The notes under the pieces: generated by a model
The model's input: the letters and a program-made list of their open reading frames with translations, nothing else
Database searches by the model: none
Told to the model about the DNA's origin: nothing
Program-made: the position numbers and the translations under genes
Source: an alpha proteobacterium L41A
GTDB lineage: Bacteria; Pseudomonadota; Alphaproteobacteria; Caulobacterales; Caulobacteraceae
Assembly: GCA_000335735.1 (NCBI GenBank)
Contig: AMYY01000005.1
Coordinates: 1 to 64,000 of the forward strand
DNA length: 64,000 bases
Reading direction: 5' to 3'
In this document: positions 62,712 to 64,000 of the stretch, piece by piece
How the letters are laid out: the number at the start of each line of letters is the position of its first letter
How positions within the stretch are numbered: position 1 is the stretch's first letter

Positions 62712-64000
62712 CGCCCGCTCCCGCCCAGCACCGCGTGGATGTAGCCTTGCGGGTCAGCCAGCCAGGCCGCCGTGTGGTCGGTGTAGATCAGGGCGGAGCC
62801 AGCGAAGATGGCCAAGAACACGCACGCGCCGAGCAGGGCTGCGACCGCCGTCAGCTCGGTCGCACCCACGACGAACGGCGGCGCATCCTCGTCGCGCGTC
62901 CAGATCGCGCCGACCCCTAGGCGGGTCAGACCGATCAAGGCGCCGAGGCTGGATACGGAAAGCACAGCTGCCAGCGTCCAGGCCGCCGCATCGCCAACGC
63001 CGACCAGGGCGCTGATCATCGACAGCTTTCCGACGAAGCCGGCCAAAGGCGGCAGGCCGGCGACCATCAGGGTGCAGATCAGAAAGGCGCCGCCCAAGGC
63101 CGCGACGGCCGCCGGGATGACCAGGCCCGGCTCGTTGCGCTCTTCGTCGTCAAACGGATCACGATATTCATCATCGAAAACAGCGCGCGCCTCGCCGACG
63201 TCGGCCTCACGTCCACGCTGGAGGATCTCGGCCAGCAGAAACAGGGCGGCGCAGGCTAGAGTGGAACCAATCAGGTAAAAGAGCGCGCCGCTGAGGGTCG
63301 CCGCATCGCCGACGCCCAGGCTGGCCAGAACGGTCCCGGAAGAAATCATCACGCCGAACCCGGCGGCGCGCGACAGATCGCGAGAGGCGATCAGGCCGAA
63401 TGTGCCGAACGCTATGGTCGCCAGTCCGCCGACGAACAGCCAGGTCAGGCCAAATCCGGCGGAGGCGCCCGCATCGGCGCCGAACAGCAGCAAACTGAGG
63501 CGGATGACGACATAGACCCCGACCTTCGACAGGATGGCGAAGACCGCCGCCGCCGGCGCGGTGGCCGCCGAATAGGTCGGCGTCAGCCAGAAGCCCAAGG
63601 GCCACATGGCGCACTTGATCAGGAAAGCCGTACCCAGCACCGCCGCGCCGATATGAAACAGTCCCAGGTCATCCACTGAGATGGTCGCAACCCGCGTTGC
63701 AACATCCGCCATGTTCAGCGTGCCGATCACCCCGTAGATCAGGCTGACGCCGATCAGGAACAGCAAGGACGCGGTCAGATTCACGGCGATATAGATCACG
63801 CCTGCCCGCACACGCGCCTCGCCCGACCCATGCAGGGCCAGTCCGTATGAGGCGGCGAGCATGATCTCGAAAAAGACGAACAGGTTGAACAGGTCGCCGG
63901 TCAGCAGGGCGCCGTTCACCCCCATGATGAGAAGCAGGAACAGGGCGTGGAAGCGCGGCCCCGCCCGGTCCCATCGCGCCAGGGCGAAGATCAGGGCGCA
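62708..64000 (-). CDS. mnhD: Cation/proton antiporter subunit D, 5' end beyond the window
   Basis: The reading frame is open to the window edge. An internal ATG at 63925 begins MGVNGALLTGDLFNLFVFFEI, a mid-protein block of MnhD, and the 25 codons before it in the same frame read as a continuing membrane helix, so the true start lies outside. At least 430 residues are present. The family is the NuoL/M/N-like proton channel subunit, with the conserved K-containing helix FLIKCAMWPLGFWL. It is the proton-translocating core of the Mrp antiporter. The usual A, B and C subunits would be further right. Confidence 0.93.
   Translation of the reverse strand, partial: CALIFALARWDRAGPRFHALFLLLIMGVNGALLTGDLFNLFVFFEIMLAASYGLALHGSGEARVRAGVIYIAVNLTASLLFLIGVSLIYGVIGTLNMADVATRVATISVDDLGLFHIGAAVLGTAFLIKCAMWPLGFWLTPTYSAATAPAAAVFAILSKVGVYVVIRLSLLLFGADAGASAGFGLTWLFVGGLATIAFGTFGLIASRDLSRAAGFGVMISSGTVLASLGVGDAATLSGALFYLIGSTLACAALFLLAEILQRGREADVGEARAVFDDEYRDPFDDEERNEPGLVIPAAVAALGGAFLICTLMVAGLPPLAGFVGKLSMISALVGVGDAAAWTLAAVLSVSSLGALIGLTRLGVGAIWTRDEDAPPFVVGATELTAVAALLGACVFLAIFAGSALIYTDHTAAWLADPQGYIHAVLGGSGR

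Overview
The window is a GC-rich chromosomal segment of an alphaproteobacterium of the order Caulobacterales, most likely Brevundimonas or a close relative. The clade markers are SciP (a DUF1153 CtrA antagonist) next to flgE, FliX divergent from flgI, FlbY, a zinc-less alphaproteobacterial DksA, GAAC-N7-GAAC SOS boxes and sigma-54 flagellar promoters. I read about 70 protein genes. I see no rRNA, tRNA, CRISPR array, insertion sequence or prophage. The DNA is mostly core genome, with one AT-richer patch at about 17.4-18.5 kb.

Layout. 0-3.3 kb: suhB, efp, a small membrane protein and the bfd-bfr iron-storage pair. 3.3-10.9 kb: thiE, a MASE1 histidine kinase, a Pro/Ala-rich secreted protein, a VOC protein, aroC with a degenerate J-domain protein, pdxH and queA. 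11-16.8 kb: a D-amino-acid catabolism group (dadA, divergent Lrp regulator, RidA), class I lysyl-tRNA synthetase and small secreted or unknown proteins. 16.8-19.4 kb: an S24 repressor-like regulator, two orphan genes and tandem hotdog thioesterases. 19.5-24 kb: a ligase-associated exonuclease without its ligase, a CBS-histidine kinase-receiver hybrid and the queCED queuosine operon behind a strongly structured leader. 24-30.3 kb: a lipoprotein, a TesB-like thioesterase with divergent HxlR regulator, a WYL regulator and VOC protein sharing an operator, a response regulator with a degenerate receiver, and a TonB-dependent receptor. 30.4-40.2 kb: mnmA and flagellar hook genes: sciP, flgE, flgD and fliK leftward, flgK and flgL rightward, with a sigma-54 promoter for each direction between fliK and flgK. 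40.2-43 kb: an SOS-box-preceded pair, a radical SAM protein and a DUF4130-UdgX fusion. 43-47.7 kb: an Mla-type lipid transporter. 47.7-53.5 kb: uvrA with an SOS box, a truncated hemoglobin, a lipoprotein and an ABC-F ATPase. 53.5-57.6 kb: a GGDEF-like/EAL protein, then flbY, a FlgJ/CheL-like rod-binding protein, flgI and divergent fliX. 57.8-64 kb: dksA, gltX, a LOG-family hydrolase, secreted proteins and the 3' part of an Mrp/Pha cation/proton antiporter operon, cut by the window end.

Recurring themes are tRNA modification (queA, queCED, mnmA), flagellar assembly tied to cell-cycle control (sciP, fliX, hook and P-ring genes) and DNA repair (uvrA and the radical SAM-UdgX pair, each with an SOS box). 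The observations I would check first are the SOS box touching the radical SAM-UdgX start codon, the duplicated operator of the WYL/VOC pair, the attenuator-like queC leader, the QueD without its usual catalytic cysteine, and the direct repeats after dadA. None of these proves a new system; they are sequence-based candidates.
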